A program made the translations under genes and the position numbers. This document shows positions 48,331 through 61,072 of a stretch of 64,000 nt of DNA, piece by piece. Source of the stretch: Neocallimastix lanati (nom. inval.) (Eukaryota; Neocallimastigomycota; Neocallimastigomycetes; Neocallimastigales; Neocallimastigaceae); contig JACVTC010000034.1 in assembly GCA_016946835.1 (NCBI GenBank), positions 434,001 through 498,000 on the forward strand. Direction: 5' to 3'. Position 1 is the first letter of the stretch; every line of letters starts with the position of its first letter. Below the pieces are notes generated by a model. It was given only the letters and a program-made list of their open reading frames with translations. It searched no databases and was not told the DNA's origin.

Positions 48331-50558
48331 TTAATATATTTATTGAATTTATTATAACTAATTTTATAATTATTTTAATGTTTTAATATTTATCATTTAT
48401 TTTAATTAATATCAATAATATTTTTTCATGTTGAAATTACAGCTGTATTAAATTTCAATTTCAATTAATTTCAGTTAAATTATTAATAATAAAATAATTA
48501 ATAAAATTTATAATTCATTATTTATTCTTTTAATATTATAAGTTTATTTGATCATCTTAGGACCAGCTTAAGCCTACTGATTCTAATGATATCATATTAA
48601 ACTTAAATATTATTAATAAATAAAAATTACTATTCAACATGATCACTTGATCATGTCATCCTTAATTCATAAATTAATGCTTATGTATTAATTTATGTTA
48701 TATTAATTAATTATTAATTATTAATTATCATATTAAATATTTAATTTTGATATTATATTATATATATTAGCTAATAAATTAGATTAAAAAATATAATTTA
48801 CTTATATTAAACATATACTTATTATACTAAATAACTAAATATTATTATTATCAACTTTATTTTATTATTATCAATATTCTTAAACTTTCAAAGTATAAAA
48901 AGAAAATTCAATTTTATCTTTTTGTTCTTTGTAAGGTTATAGGTAATTTTGTCTCTCTATTTTAGCTTTATTCTATTTTATATCTATATAGTTATATTAT
49001 ATAGATATATCAACCTGATTCTATTAGTAAATACGACCAGTCCTGTTTTTAACATTTAATTCGTTAAGATTTTGATATATTTTATATTTTAAATTTAAAT
49101 AAAATAATATGTTTTATTAAAATTTTACTAAGTCAATATGCCTATATAGTAATATGATATATAGACATGTAATAATAATAATAAATATTTAAATGGTTTA
49201 GTTTAATAGAAATTTATTTATAATAATCTTTAATAATTAGAATTATTAAATTAATTTGATTTTAAAATAATTTATTTTATTTAATAATGAAATATCTATA
49301 ATATATTACTATTAAGGTAATTTTACAAAAAACATAAAAGATAGATTTTTACATCTTTCTTTTATACTATGTAAGTTAACATAATAGTATTTATTATAAA
49401 TAATTATTTCTAATTTTAAATATTTATCAGTTCCGTATACAAAATCTGAAAAGAATTTATAAAAAATATTTAATTATATTAATAATTAATTCTTTCTACA
49501 ATTAATAATAAAAAATATTATTAATTGAGATAAAAGTAAAAAATAAAGTAAAATATTGAAAATGAAAATATTTTATTAAAATTTAATGAGTTTATTATAA
49601 GATTATAATAAACAACACCAAAAATCAAAAGTATTTAGAATTTATTTTATTATAAAAATTTTTATTAAAAGTATTTTTTAAAATATTTTTGTTAATTATT
49701 ATAATTTCTTATAATAATAACTCTTGATTATTTTTAGAAGAATCAAGAATCCTATTTATATTATTTTGATTTCTAATCTTGGAAAATTATTTCTATCTAG
49801 AAGAAGATTAGAAGAAAAAACTAGATAGATTTCAATTGGTGTTTAATTACATCAATCTTTAGTTGATAAGAAAACCCGAATAAAGGAGAAATTTTATTAA
49901 CTAATTATATATTAATTTTATTAATATTCAATCACAAGTATAATTAAATAATTAATTCTTTTAATTTTCTTAATTAAATGTCTATGAAATAATATAATTT
50001 AATTATTTTTTGATTAAATAAAATTAACATTTTAATATACTTTAATTTTCTTTAATTAAATAGAATTATCATTATTTTAATACAATAATACATTATTATA
50101 ATTTAATATATAATTATTAATAATTTAATTTATTGTAAATAAGTTTTAAAACCATAATATTAATTAATAATTACTATATGACATAATTAATAAAATTATT
50201 CATAAAATTTTATTTAATAATAAAATATTAATAAGAATAAAATTAATAAATTTAACAATGAAATTATTGTTAATATTTTTGATAATATAACTCTTAAAGC
50301 AATTTAATATAAATAATAATTATATATAATAATAAAATAATTTAATTAATATAAAATAATAATTATTTAATAATTAGTCATTAATAAATTTAATTTGATA
50401 ATTTGTATAATTATTTTAAATTATAAATAAATTATGGAATTATAAAAATAGTTTAAAATAATTAACATATAAAGTTATTCAACTTAATTATAATTTCCAA
50501 TAGTATAATTTAAATTATTTGTTTATTTAATTTATTATATTTTAACTAGTTCCGTAAC
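48331..50558. other. non-coding stretch with a third LTR-like repeat copy
   Basis: About 49190-49400 resembles 508-720 (TTTAATAATGAAATAT, CATAAAAGATAGATTTTTACATC, ATACTATGTAAGTTAACATAATAGT). No ORF. The last part, just below 50558, is the start (TGTTACGGAACTAG on the minus strand) of the 3' LTR of the adjacent gypsy remnant. Confidence 0.5.
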
Positions 50559-51844
50559 ATGACGCTCCCTTTTTAGTTGGATTTCCTCCCCGAAATTTCA
50601 ATTTCGCATAATTTGTAAGGAACTATATTTTTTAGGTGCACAATTCTGTTTGCAATTTCATTAGTGATGGGGTCGCATAAAGTTACTGTATTACATAGTT
50701 GCTTTACTATTTTTAGAGGTCCTACAAAGAAAGGCTCAAGTTTTTTCCTATTAATAGTTTTAATCAAACTAGTTCTCCTGATTTATATTTTTCTTTTAAT
50801 TGTTTCATTTGGTTTCTTCTGTCTTCCAATAGCTTATTGGCGGTCAGAATATTTTCTATAGCTTCTTTAATCTATAAGTGATGTCTAGTAAACTTCCTAA
50901 TAAGATATTCTTCGTTCTCATAGTCTTCTTTCTTGTCTAAATTGATAGTTAGCTCAAAGGGTTGGAAATCTCGACGACAATACAAAAGTTCGAAACTGGA
51001 GAACTTAGTTGACTCATTTTTACGGGTTCTGAGGGCCCAAAGAGTACTAGGAAATATTTCGTCCCATTTATGTGTATTATTATTGCATAATATCCTTAAG
51101 TATTTCCCAATCTCTTTATTTCTGTCTTCTACCATTCCATTTGATTCAGGATGATAAACAGAAATATATTTTAAATAAACTCCCATAAAGATCCAGGAAT
51201 GCCTTAGTTTTTTCTGAACGGAATAGAGGATCATTGTCTGTTATTAAAATTTCTGGTATACCGTGTCTCGAAAATACCTTAGTTAAGAAAAATATTACAT
51301 CATTTGAATCAATGGTACCAGTGAGCTCAGCTTCTACCCACTTTGTTAAGTAGTCTACTAAGACTATAATATACTGATTTCCTTTTTCTGTTACCGGTAA
51401 TAGCCCTATGATATCCAATCCTACTACAGTGAAAGGTAATCCCGGTTTTGTGGGAATATTCTCCCTTTGGATATTAAAAGTCTGCAGTTTAAATAACTGA
51501 CATTTTTTATATGTACTGACAAAATACTTAACATCTATTATCATGTTTACCCAGTAATAGTCTCTTTTCAGTCGGTTATAAGTCTTGAATACCCCTTCAT
51601 GTCCAATCTTGTGTGCCTCAAGAATTAATTTAATTTTTTGTTTATCTTCTTTTATAACTTATCTTAGAGATCTTTGATTAACAAAATATTCTTGGTTATT
51701 AATCTTGATAAACTTATCATTAAATTTACTAATTAATTTGTCGTGAATATTAATGTTCAGGTCAGATAATAAGGTTGCTACTACTTCTTCATTTTTCAAT
51801 CTCATCCTGGATAACGCGTCAGCTATGACATTTTTCTTCCCTGG
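50559..51844 (-). pseudogene. Ty3/gypsy remnant (gypsy-A), integrase part
   Basis: The minus strand from 51844 downward reads NVIADALSRM (RNase H end), a zinc-binding start lacking proper Cys residues (VSTYKKCQLFK), VVGLDIIGLLP (first Asp), YIIVLVDYLTKWVEAELT, ITDNDPLFRSEKTKAF (second Asp; Gly of DNGP replaced), HPESNGMVEDRNKEIGKYL (Glu), and a GPY/F-like end (FFVGPLKIVKQLCNTVTLC). Frameshifts split it near 51160, 50870 and 50770. AAAAAGGGAGCG precedes TGTTACGG, the 3' LTR start. It is closely related to gypsy-1. It joins 58910-59650 once the element inserted at 51845 is ignored. Confidence 0.85.
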
Positions 51845-52672
51845 TGTAAAGATATGATCAATATCTTTAGTACATTAATTAATTTATTTTGTACATTAAA
51901 TTATTTAATGTAATTCACGTTTACAAAATAATGCTAATGCATTAAATTATGTAAAATATATTAATTTATGAAATTAATTGATTTATGAAAATTAATAATA
52001 AATTTATATTTCATATAATATATAAATTTAAAAATATAAAATTAATTTTTAAATAACCTAAAATTTAGTAATAAAATATATTAATAATTTTAGTTTAGTT
52101 TAATTTTAGTTTAGTTTAATTTTAGTTTAGTTTAATTTTAGTTTAGTTTAATTTTAGTTTAGTTTAATTTTAGTTTAGTTTAATTTTAGTTTAGTTTAAT
52201 TTTAGTTTAGTTTAATAATCATAAAAATTAAATAGTAATATATAATTAATAGTATTAATAATAAAAGAATAATAAATAAATAATAAATAAGAACTTATTC
52301 AATTTGAGTCAAAACAAATTGAATAAAAAGCTTATTGAATTAGTTTTAGTTTTTTATAACTTTATTTAATTTTAGATTAGTTTTTGTTTATTTTATATTG
52401 AATATATATTTAAATAAATAGAAATAGTATATTATAATATAATTAAGAAAAAATATAAATACATGTAAAATTATTCTATTAAAGAAAATGTAGTTGTTAT
52501 TAACTATTTTGCAGTTAATAACTAATAAAAAGAATTTTTATAATAAAGTGATTAATAAAAGAATTTTTTTTAAAAAATAAATTTCATTTGAGTATTGTTA
52601 TTGATAGTGTTGTTTTTGTTTTTGTTTTTTTTTTTTCGTAATTGTAATCTGCTCCATAAGGAACATTTTACA
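51845..52672 (+). repeat. gypsy-2 5' LTR
   Basis: 828 bp. Contains about eight AATTTTAGTTTAGTTT units (52088-52216), a TATA-like AAATATAAATACATGTAAAA (about 52447-52467), a TTAATAACTAATAAAAAG block, T-rich DNA and the end CATAAGGAACATTTTACA. Confidence 0.9.
52450..52466 (+). promoter_or_regulatory. LTR core promoter block ATATAAATACATGTAAA
   Basis: The TATA-like ATATAAATA followed by CATGTAA recurs at about 25045, 38200, 42560, 52450, 58690, 60875 and, inverted, near 63240, always in LTR or LTR-like sequence. That supports a core promoter role for RNA polymerase II; the start site is not shown by sequence alone. Confidence 0.55.
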
Positions 52673-53233
52673 ATAACAACTACCTTGTTATAAAAAGTGG
52701 AGCACGTTACGATCACGAGATTAGAGAACTACCAGTTAAAGAACTACCAGTTAAAGAACTACCAGTTAGAGAACTACCAGTTAAAGAACTACCAATTAGA
52801 GAACTACCAGTTAGAAAACTACCAGTTAGAAAACTACCAGTTAGAAAACTACCAGTTAGAGAATTACCAATTAGAGAACTACCTATTAGAAAACTACCAT
52901 TTGAAGAATTACTAAGAGAAGAAACAAGAAGTAATAATAGAAGAAGTACTATTTGAAGAAGTACTAATTATAATTGCACCCATTAAGTCGCCGCCGTGAT
53001 TACTAATTATATTGGAATATTTGAGATTATTTTTATTTAAACTTATTATTATTATAATAATTTTGTTTACTCGACGGGCACCATTTCAAGCGGCTAGAGC
53101 CAAGTCGACTTTACATAATATTATAATAGTAAATTTAAATAAAAATAATAATCGTATATAAGAATTCTTTTAATTTTATTTTTTCAAAGTGGAAGAACTT
53201 AATATTAGGCTAAGAAACCTCCACATTGAAGAT
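52673..53233 (+). other. gypsy-2 leader: hairpin, possible primer site, tandem repeat
   Basis: Directly after the LTR comes a perfect hairpin, ATAACAA-CTACC-TTGTTAT (52673-52691). TGGAGCACGTTACGATC (52698-52714) begins with TGG and could pair with a tRNA 3' end; this is unproven. At 52726-52920 about thirteen 15-bp units (GAACTACCAGTTAGA) follow, then a GC-richer stretch (53068-53105, CGACGGGCACC...GCGGCTAGAGCC). Gag begins at 53234. Confidence 0.6.
52726..52920 (+). repeat. 15-bp tandem repeat in the gypsy-2 leader
   Basis: About thirteen copies of GAACTACCAGTTAGA/AAA. As 15 is a multiple of three, each frame encodes a pentapeptide repeat (ENYQL in the frame open from 52697). The start codon and any role are unproven; an RNA-level role is equally possible. 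Confidence 0.85.
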
Positions 53234-56200
53234 ATGGCGGAACGTGGACGAGAAGAAAAACGGAAGGTCAGTAAGCCACCGATTTTTAACGGTGAAAGAA
53301 AAGAACTTAAAGGGTTCCTCACAATTGTAAATATGAACTTTGAGGATACCCCAGATGACTTTCCAGACGATAGATCAAAGGTTAGATTTATAACCTCATT
53401 CTTAAGAGGTGATCCTTTAAATTGGGCCTCAAATCTATGGGATAATGAAGATCCCTTGATCGATAATTTAAATAATTTTAAGAGGGAACTTAAAATTAAT
53501 TATGGGGATCCAGAAGTGGAGACAATTGTGGCTAATGGTAAATTAGATACCATTCGTCAGAAAAAATATGGGCAAGTGTTAGAATATATTAACCAGTTCA
53601 AAACAACTTGCCAAAATTCGGACTTCAACGAATCAGCCAAAATTTATATGTTTCTTAAAGGATTACATTACAAAATGAGGGAACAATTAGCCGTTGTTAA
53701 CCCAAATCCAGATTCCCTTAACAAGTTGTATACCGATGTAATTCAAATTGAAAATTTGTCAAAGCGAACTAATCTTGTTGAATTCTATTATAATCAGCAA
53801 CGAGTTAGAAATTCGCAACAAAACAGTAACCACAACCAGAGAAATAGTAGTCGTCGTGATGATCCTATGGATGTTGATTTATTTAGGATCAAAAATGATA
53901 GATATAGAAGATACAACCAGAACTATAATCAAAATTTATATGTTGAAAATAAAAGAGACTTTTCTGAAGAAAAGAAAAAAGGTCTTTGTTTTTTATGTAA
54001 ACAACCAGGACACTTACAGTTTAATTGTCCTAACAGAAAAAGACCTTCTGAAGTTAAACACAAGAATAAAATTAGAGAAACAGATGAAAATCTTCCATCG
54101 GCAAAATTAAGAAGAATTAGAATGATCAAGGAATCCGATGATGCTCAAAAAATTAGAGCTATTACTGATGAAGAAAATGCTATGAATAAAAGAAAGAACA
54201 ATATAATTACTTTCTATATAAAAACAAATGATATTGAAGAAGTTCCAGTTAGGGTTCTTATCGACTCTGGCTCGGATTTGAATTTTATTCATCCTTCGTT
54301 CGTTAATAAAAACAAAATTAAATTGAATGAAGTTAAAAGATCTTTCAATGTTACTGGACTAGGATATGGTATCTCTACCATCTACGAACAAACTGAAAAG
54401 TGTATCTTACGATTCAAGAACCATTTTGAAGTTATTCAACTCTATGCACTTTATATTCCTGATGTAGATATCATTCTAGGTATTCCTTGGATTGAAAAGC
54501 ATTGTCCAATGAATTATCATGATTCAAGAAAAATATCCTTTCCTTCTGGTTATTGCGCTAGGAACTGTAATAATGGTAAAAGAAAAAGAAAAAACAAAAA
54601 TAGAAGCAAGAAAGGTTCAAAGAAGTGTAAGATCGATATCGAACCTGAAGAAGAAAATTCCTATGAACCAAGTACTCCATATAAGTGTAAACCCCTCTGG
54701 GATTCCGAATCAGAAAGCGAAGCTGAATACGTCCGTGGAAGAAAAGTTAGAACCATTAATGATAGTGATAGTGATAGTGATAGTATTAATATTAGTGTTA
54801 AAGATAATGATTGTAGTAAAGAAAAAATTAACTTTTGTAATTTTAGAGAACTTAGTACAATAGATAAAATCAAAAAATCATGTAATTTTATTAAATCATG
54901 TAAAAATGAAATTTTAAATAAAGAAAGTAAATTGGTCGCCGAACCAACAAACTATTTTTTTTCTTATCAAAATTGTGTGTTAGACAATTTGTGTAACTGT
55001 CTGATTATTCAGAATTTAGATAATAATAATATTGTTAACGATAGTGATAATAAAATTTCTATTCCTCCTTGTTATCTCGATTATATTGAAGTTTTTGATG
55101 AAAAGAATTGTGATAAATTACCTCCCCATAGAGAATATGATTGTGAAATAAATTTAAAGGATAATTCAATTCTATTCTATGGTCCTATTTATCCTTTAAC
55201 AGAAGCAGAAAGGGATGAATTGAAAAAGTATATTAAAGAAAACTTAGCAAAAGGATTTATTAGAAAATCCAAATCACCAGCTGGTGCCCCTGTCTTATTT
55301 GTTAAAAAGAAAGATGGCACTTTGAGATTATGTATTGATTACAGAAAATTAAATGAAATGACTATTAGAAATTCATATCCTTTACCATTAATAAGTGAAT
55401 TAATTGACAGAGTTAAAGGTGCTAAATATTTTACTAAGTTAGATCTTAAATCTGCATATAACTTAGTAAGAATAAAAGAAGGTGATGAGTATAAGACTGC
55501 TTTTAGAACTCGTTATGGACATTATGAATATCTTGTTATGCCTTTTGGGTTAAAGAATGCACCTGCTACATTTCAACATTTTATAAATGATGTTCTTAGT
55601 GACTACTTAGATGATTTTGTTATCTCATATATCGACGATATTCTTATTTATTCAAATAACTTAGAAGAACATCATGAACATGTTAGAAAAGTGTTGAAAA
55701 AACTTTTAGATAATAATTTATATGTTAAACTAGAAAAATGTGAATTCGATGTAACGGAAACCTCCTTCCTGGGCTACATCATATCTAAAGATGGTCTTAA
55801 ACCTGATCCTGAAAAAATTAAAGCTATTTTAGATTGGCCTGTACCTACTAATGTCAAAGAAGTTCAGTCATTTATTGGACTTTGTAATTATTATAGAGTT
55901 TTCATTAAAGATTTTGCCAAAATAGCTTTACCAATACATAAACTCACTCGTAAAAATGTACCTTTTATTTGGGGACCTGAGCAACAGAATGCTTTTGTTA
56001 AATTGAAAGAACTTTTCACATCTGCTCCAATTTTAATTAATCCTGATAGTAATAAACCGTTTATCGTTGAAACTGATGCTAGTAACTTTGCAGTTGGAGC
56101 TGTACTTTCTCAAGAAGTTGATGGCAATCTCCATCCAGTTGCCTTTATTTCTTCGAGTTTGACTAAGTCTCAAAGAAACTACCCCATTTATGATAAGGAA

Positions 56201-58066
56201 CTTCTCGCTATTAAAGTTGCTTTAGAGCAATGGCGTCACTTTTTAGAGGGTGCTCGTCATCCCTTTACTATTTACACTGATCAAAAAAATTTAACATTTC
56301 CTAGAAAACCGGAAATGCTTTCGCAACGTCAAATTAGATGGTATGAATTTTTATCTCGTTTTGATTTTAATATTGTCTATAGATCTGGGAAAAAATCGGG
56401 TAAACCTGATTTACTATCTAGGAGAAGTGATCATTTATTTAATTTTGAATTTAATTCTTCTTGTCGTGTTATTAACTGTTTTACTATTAATAATGATACC
56501 CTTGCTAATTCTATTTTGAATGCTCTTGAGAATGATGAATTCTATAATTCTGTTAAATCATCCTTATCTATTAATAATGCTGTTAACCCTAAAATTCAAA
56601 ATATTAATAAATTTATGATTGATAAAGAAGGATTTTTACTCTTTAATAATCTGATTTATGTTCCTAAATCGATTCGAACGAGAGTTCTTGAACTCCATCA
56701 TGACTCTCCTACTGCTGGTCATTTTGGTGTTTCTAAGACTCAAGAATTACTTAGCCGCAATTTTTGGTGGCCTAATTTTTCTCTTGATGTTAAAAAATTT
56801 ATTAAGTCTTGTGAAGTTTGCTGTAAATCAAAAATTCCTAGACACAAGCCATATGGACTTCTTTCACCCTTGTCCACTCCTAATAGAGCTTGGTCTGATA
56901 TTTCTATGGATTTTATCGTTGAATTACCTAAGTCTAAAGATATGACTACAATTATGGTTGTTGTTGATCGTTTGACTAAAATGGCTCATTTTATTCCTTT
57001 TCGTTGTCTTCCTACTGCTTCAATTGCTGCTGATGCTTTTATCTCGAATATTTTTAAATTACATGGTTTCCCTGATTCTATTATTTCTGATAGAGGATCG
57101 CAATTTACATCTGAATTTTGGAATCGCTTATGTAAACTTCTTGATATTACTCATTCTCTTTCTACCTCCAACCATCCGGAGACTGATGGTCAAACGGAGA
57201 GGGTGAACGGAATATTGGAACAATATCTTCGTTGTTTCATAAATGAAAGGCAAAATAATTGGGTCGATTTACTACCTTTCGCTGAATTCGCTTACAATAA
57301 TACTTTACATCAATCTATAAATCAATCACCATTCTTCGCAAACTATGGTTTTAATCCTAAATTTAGTCCTGAGATTCCATCCTCAGAAAGACCAAGTAGA
57401 GCTGAAAAAAGAATATTAGATATTAATAAAAATATTGAATTTTTAAAAAGAAACTTAGAAGAAGCTAAGAAAACTTATAAAAAATACGCCGATTTGAAAA
57501 GACTTCCTTCCCCTAATTTCGAAGTCGGTAAAAAAGTTTGGTTACTTAAAGGATCTACTACTAAGAATGTTAAAAGAAAACTAGCCGATCAATTGATAGG
57601 TCCTTTTGAAATAATTGAAAAAGTTAGTCCCTTAGCGTACAAACTTAAACTACCTAATAATATGCATTGTCATCCAATTTTTCATGTTTCTTTACTTGAA
57701 CCTTATTATGAGAATGAATTTGAAGATAGAAATGTTAATAAACGAAAGAGTATAAATTTAACTACAAATAATTCCGATAAGATTCCAGATAAAATAATTA
57801 ATATGAGAACTTATAAAGGAAAGAATCGTTTTCTTATCTCTTGGAAAGGATCAAATGAAGACTCTTGGATAGATGAAGATCAAATTTTAGATAAACAATT
57901 AATTCAGGAATACTTTAGAAAAAATAAGAAAAATAAAACAAGAACAAAGGATCAAGAATCTATTAAGAATGATGATCATGCCAATGATTTCATTGTAAGA
58001 CATAAATATCAACCCTTTGTTATAGAACTTCCCTCAAGAAATGATTCTCGCAGGAGCTCGACTTAA
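53234..58066 (+). CDS. gypsy-2 Gag-Pol polyprotein with chromodomain (1610 residues)
   Basis: The frame is open from a stop at 53171; the first ATG is 53234 ([11 protein letters not shown]), preferred over an in-frame GTG at 53189. Order of domains: Gag capsid-like region (to ~200); zinc knuckle [14 protein letters not shown] (~251); protease with DSG ([11 protein letters not shown], ~342); acidic Ser/Asp/Glu linker; RT (~625-860) with [22 protein letters not shown] and YIDD (~799); RNase H ([14 protein letters not shown], ~945); integrase HHCC ([14 protein letters not shown] and CEVCCKSK, ~1154-1200), catalytic [16 protein letters not shown] and [10 protein letters not shown] (~1226, 1285, 1320); GPF-type domain ([20 protein letters not shown]); and a C-terminal chromodomain ([14 protein letters not shown], ~1525). 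All catalytic residues are present. Gag and Pol share one frame with no stop, so Gag excess would need proteolysis or another mechanism. Chromodomains typically steer integration to modified histones. Confidence 0.95.
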   Translation: MAERGREEKRKVSKPPIFNGERKELKGFLTIVNMNFEDTPDDFPDDRSKVRFITSFLRGDPLNWASNLWDNEDPLIDNLNNFKRELKINYGDPEVETIVANGKLDTIRQKKYGQVLEYINQFKTTCQNSDFNESAKIYMFLKGLHYKMREQLAVVNPNPDSLNKLYTDVIQIENLSKRTNLVEFYYNQQRVRNSQQNSNHNQRNSSRRDDPMDVDLFRIKNDRYRRYNQNYNQNLYVENKRDFSEEKKKGLCFLCKQPGHLQFNCPNRKRPSEVKHKNKIRETDENLPSAKLRRIRMIKESDDAQKIRAITDEENAMNKRKNNIITFYIKTNDIEEVPVRVLIDSGSDLNFIHPSFVNKNKIKLNEVKRSFNVTGLGYGISTIYEQTEKCILRFKNHFEVIQLYALYIPDVDIILGIPWIEKHCPMNYHDSRKISFPSGYCARNCNNGKRKRKNKNRSKKGSKKCKIDIEPEEENSYEPSTPYKCKPLWDSESESEAEYVRGRKVRTINDSDSDSDSINISVKDNDCSKEKINFCNFRELSTIDKIKKSCNFIKSCKNEILNKESKLVAEPTNYFFSYQNCVLDNLCNCLIIQNLDNNNIVNDSDNKISIPPCYLDYIEVFDEKNCDKLPPHREYDCEINLKDNSILFYGPIYPLTEAERDELKKYIKENLAKGFIRKSKSPAGAPVLFVKKKDGTLRLCIDYRKLNEMTIRNSYPLPLISELIDRVKGAKYFTKLDLKSAYNLVRIKEGDEYKTAFRTRYGHYEYLVMPFGLKNAPATFQHFINDVLSDYLDDFVISYIDDILIYSNNLEEHHEHVRKVLKKLLDNNLYVKLEKCEFDVTETSFLGYIISKDGLKPDPEKIKAILDWPVPTNVKEVQSFIGLCNYYRVFIKDFAKIALPIHKLTRKNVPFIWGPEQQNAFVKLKELFTSAPILINPDSNKPFIVETDASNFAVGAVLSQEVDGNLHPVAFISSSLTKSQRNYPIYDKELLAIKVALEQWRHFLEGARHPFTIYTDQKNLTFPRKPEMLSQRQIRWYEFLSRFDFNIVYRSGKKSGKPDLLSRRSDHLFNFEFNSSCRVINCFTINNDTLANSILNALENDEFYNSVKSSLSINNAVNPKIQNINKFMIDKEGFLLFNNLIYVPKSIRTRVLELHHDSPTAGHFGVSKTQELLSRNFWWPNFSLDVKKFIKSCEVCCKSKIPRHKPYGLLSPLSTPNRAWSDISMDFIVELPKSKDMTTIMVVVDRLTKMAHFIPFRCLPTASIAADAFISNIFKLHGFPDSIISDRGSQFTSEFWNRLCKLLDITHSLSTSNHPETDGQTERVNGILEQYLRCFINERQNNWVDLLPFAEFAYNNTLHQSINQSPFFANYGFNPKFSPEIPSSERPSRAEKRILDINKNIEFLKRNLEEAKKTYKKYADLKRLPSPNFEVGKKVWLLKGSTTKNVKRKLADQLIGPFEIIEKVSPLAYKLKLPNNMHCHPIFHVSLLEPYYENEFEDRNVNKRKSINLTTNNSDKIPDKIINMRTYKGKNRFLISWKGSNEDSWIDEDQILDKQLIQEYFRKNKKNKTRTKDQESIKNDDHANDFIVRHKYQPFVIELPSRNDSRRSST

Positions 58067-58904
58067 AGGGCGAGATTGTAAAGATATGATCAATATCTTT
58101 AGTACATTAATTAATTTATTTTGTACATTAAATTATTTAATGTAATTCACGTTTACAAAATAATGCTAATGCATTAAATTATGTAAAATATATTAATTTA
58201 TGAAATTAATTGATTTATGAAAATTAATAATAAATTTATATTTCATATAATATATAAATTTAAAAATATAAAATTAATTTTTAAATAACCTAAAATTTAG
58301 TAATAAAATATATTAATAATTTTAGTTTAGTTTAATTTTAGTTTAGTTTAATTTTAGTTTAGTTTAATTTTAGTTTAGTTTAATTTTAGTTTAGTTTAAT
58401 TTTAGTTTAGTTTAATTTTAGTTTAGTTTAATTTTAGTTTAGTTTAATAATCATAAAAATTAAATAGTAATATATAATTAATAGTATTAATAATAAAAGA
58501 ATAATAAATAAATAATAAATAAGAACTTATTCAATTTGAGTCAAAACAAATTGAATAAAAAGCTTATTGAATTAGTTTTAGTTTTTTATAACTTTATTTA
58601 ATTTTAGATTAGTTTTTGTTTATTTTATATTGAATATATATTTAAATAAATAGAAATAGTATATTATAATATAATTAAGAAAAAATATAAATACATGTAA
58701 AATTATTCTATTAAAGAAAATGTAGTTGTTATTAACTATTTTGCAGTTAATAACTAATAAAAAGAATTTTTATAATAAAGTGATTAATAAAAGAATTTTT
58801 TTTAAAAAATAAATTTCATTTGAGTATTGTTATTGATAGTGTTGTTTTTGTTTTTGTTTTTTTTTTTTCGTAATTGTAATCTGCTCCATAAGGAACATTT
58901 TACA
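58067..58904 (+). repeat. gypsy-2 polypurine tract and 3' LTR
   Basis: AAAGGGCGAGAT lies just before the LTR start TGTAAAGATATG (58077), 10 bp after the Gag-Pol stop codon. The LTR equals the 5' copy in length and in every block compared, including the 16-bp array (58320-58448). Confidence 0.9.
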
Positions 58905-58909
58905 CCTGG

Positions 58910-59650
58910 CTCGTAAATTATATTTACCTTTAATATAGATAGAAGTAAAACCCATCCGGTTTGACGAGAGTTCATTGTTTCTTTATTTTTAAAAAGTCTT
59001 ATTAATGGTTTGTGGTCGGTGAAAAGTAACGTTTTTTGTTTGTTTCCAGAAATATAAGGTTTAAATTTTTAACACAATAAAAAGCGGCTGTTCCTTCCAA
59101 GTCAGTGATTCCATATTTTTTTTCTGCTGGCTTTAAAGAACGGCTTATAAATTGAATAGGTTTTTCATTTCCAGCATCGTCTTTTTGTAACAGTACTCCG
59201 CCTATTCCATCAAACGAGTCGTCGGTTCGTATTATAAATTATTTATCAAAATCGGGAATCGATAAAATAGGTGCAGTAATCACACAGTTTTTTAATTCTT
59301 CGAAACTTCTTTTTCTTTCTTCCCTATGAAAATTTCACTCCTTTCTATAAAAGTTTAAAAAGAGGTTTAGCGATTGATGCGAAATTAAAAATGAACTTTC
59401 GGTAATATCCTACAACTCCTAAGAAGGACTGTAACTGGTTAATGTTTGACGTTGGAAGCCATTCAAAAATTACCTTGGTCTTCGAAGAAATGGGAAAGAC
59501 TCCATTGATTGAGACATGTGACCTAATAATTCTACGTATTCTTTAAAAAACTTACATTTTTCGGGATTGATTTTGAGACCTTTTTCTTTTATAATTTGAA
59601 AAACTTTATTTAGATCCGAAATATGATCTTTAAGACTGTTAAAAAATATA
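58910..59650 (-). pseudogene. gypsy-A remnant, RT thumb and RNase H part
   Basis: The minus strand from 59650 reads LNKVFQIIKEKGLKINPEKC, VELLGHM, LQSFLGVVGYYRKFIFNFA (across shifts), RTDDSFDGIGGVLLQKDDAG (RNase H), SRSLKPAEKKYGITDLEGTA and LFTDHKPLIRLFKNKET, reaching EPG at the CCTGG junction. Stops and shifts are present. The RT palm (YIDD) is missing because the remnant ends at about 59650, where copia DNA begins. Confidence 0.85.
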
Positions 59651-59664
59651 ATCTATTACTGGAT

Positions 59665-60055
59665 ATTTACTATTTATTGGAAAGACACCAATATGTTGGT
59701 ATTCCAAATTTCAACATTGTATAGCCACCTCAACCTGCGAAGCCGAATATTATAGCACTAGCCAATATTCAAAACATTGCGTGCGGATTAAAATTTATTA
59801 TTTGAATTAAATATAAATATAAAAAAAAAATAAAGTATATACAGATAACAAAGCATCAATTAATATATGCAATAACACAGTAATTAATCCAGAAAATAAA
59901 CATATAGATAATAGATTCTATTATATAAATAAATTAATTTTAAAAAAAGTAATTGAACTTATTTACATAAAATCAAAATTAAATCTGATGGTTTAACCAA
60001 ACTTTTAAGCAAAAACTCAATGGATTCTTTTAGAGAAAATTTATTATTCAAAGTT
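59665..60055 (+). pseudogene. Ty1/copia RNase H scrap
   Basis: IATSTCEAEYYSTSQ, then YTDNKASINICNN, ENKHIDNRFYYIN, LIYIKSKLNL and GLTKLLSKNSMDSF follow the copia RNase H order across two or three frame shifts. It abuts the truncated gypsy-A remnant, so one inserted into or recombined with the other. Confidence 0.75.
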
Positions 60056-60303
60056 TGATGGATTTATTTAATAAAAATAAGAAAAAGATAGTTAATACTT
60101 ATTTTTTAAAAAAAATATATAAAAATATTATAAATTAATAATTATTATATAGTTAAATATTTATAAATTTAATTTCTGTTTAAATATAAAAAAATTTATT
60201 TTAGATTTATAGGGAATGTAAGAAATTTAAAAATAATTTACATTAAATAATATAAATTAATATAGTCATGTTGATTAATATGAATAAAACATGTATACGC
60301 CAC
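60056..60303. other. non-coding spacer
   Basis: A+T-rich. Ends in the target duplication GCCAC (60299-60303). Confidence 0.5.
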
Positions 60304-61072
60304 TGTAAAGATTTAATAAAATCTTTAATAATTAATTATTACATAATTAATTAATGTAATAAAATTACATAAATTTATGATTTACGTATATGAAAATTAA
60401 TTATAAGTTTATGTAAACTTTTCATAAAGGAAAAATTATTATTTAAATAATTTTGGATAATAACTTTAATCTAAATAATTTATTTAAGTTAGTTAATTTA
60501 GTTTAGTTTATTTAAAATAGTTATTCTATTTAACTTAGTTAATTTAGTTTAGTTAGTTTAAAATACTTTAAAATTAATTTCGGAATAGTTTTAAATAGTT
60601 AAAATTAGTTTAAATAGTTTATAAAAATAGTTTTGAATTGTAAATATATAAACATTAGTATTAATAATATTTATATAATAAATATATAATAAATGAGTTG
60701 TTATTGAATTTAATTATTATTGTAAATAAGTTGAAAGTTTATTGAATTAATTATTGTTTAGTTTAGTTAATTATTATTTAATAAAATTATTAATAAATAT
60801 TTTGTTTATAAATAAATAGTAATATATGTAAAATAGATAGAAATAATATATTATAATGTAATAATGAAAAAATATAAATACATGTAAATTTCTATAATTA
60901 AATCGATGTATTAGTTATTGACTATATGATAGTTAATAACAAAAAAGAGATTTAATTTTTTTAATTAATAAAGATTATTTTATTTAAAAAAACGAATTTT
61001 TATTACGTGTTCTTTTTTATTTTGGTGTTAAAATTTGTTATTTGTAATCTGTTTCTGATAGAATTCTTTACA
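60304..61072 (+). mobile_element. solo LTR with GCCAC target duplication
   Basis: 769 bp, starting TGTAAAGATTTAATAAAATC and ending GATAGAATTCTTTACA, with GCCAC on both sides (60299-60303, 61073-61077). It has the same TATA-like ATATAAATACATGTAAA block as gypsy-2, and similar ends, so it is from a related family. It equals the reverse complement of 63048-63816 in length and layout. Confidence 0.92.

Larger units (their letters stand above)
51840..58909 (+). mobile_element. intact chromodomain Ty3/gypsy element (gypsy-2) with CCTGG TSD
   Basis: Two 828-bp LTRs (51845-52672, 58077-58904), equal in length and identical wherever I compared them, flank a leader and one uninterrupted Gag-Pol. The LTRs start TGTAAAG and end TTTTACA. 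CCTGG occurs on both sides (51840-51844 and 58905-58909). It sits, in opposite orientation, inside the RNase H region of the gypsy-A remnant. Identical LTRs plus an open polyprotein indicate a very recent, potentially active insertion. Confidence 0.92.

Noticed and set aside
52697-52915. 72-codon ENYQL repeat ORF as a confident gene
   Set aside because: It is a repeat whose length is a multiple of three, so all frames stay open; kept as a repeat and a finding only.
52726-52920. CRISPR-like array
   Set aside because: Units are contiguous with no unique spacers, and the context is a eukaryotic retrotransposon leader.
53189-53191. GTG as start of the gypsy-2 polyprotein
   Set aside because: Eukaryotic initiation is expected at ATG; the first in-frame ATG is 53234.
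54519-54863. Plus and minus frames inside gypsy-2 (54519-54873, 53748-54292, 56658-57206)
   Set aside because: Shadows of the long Gag-Pol frame with no independent support.
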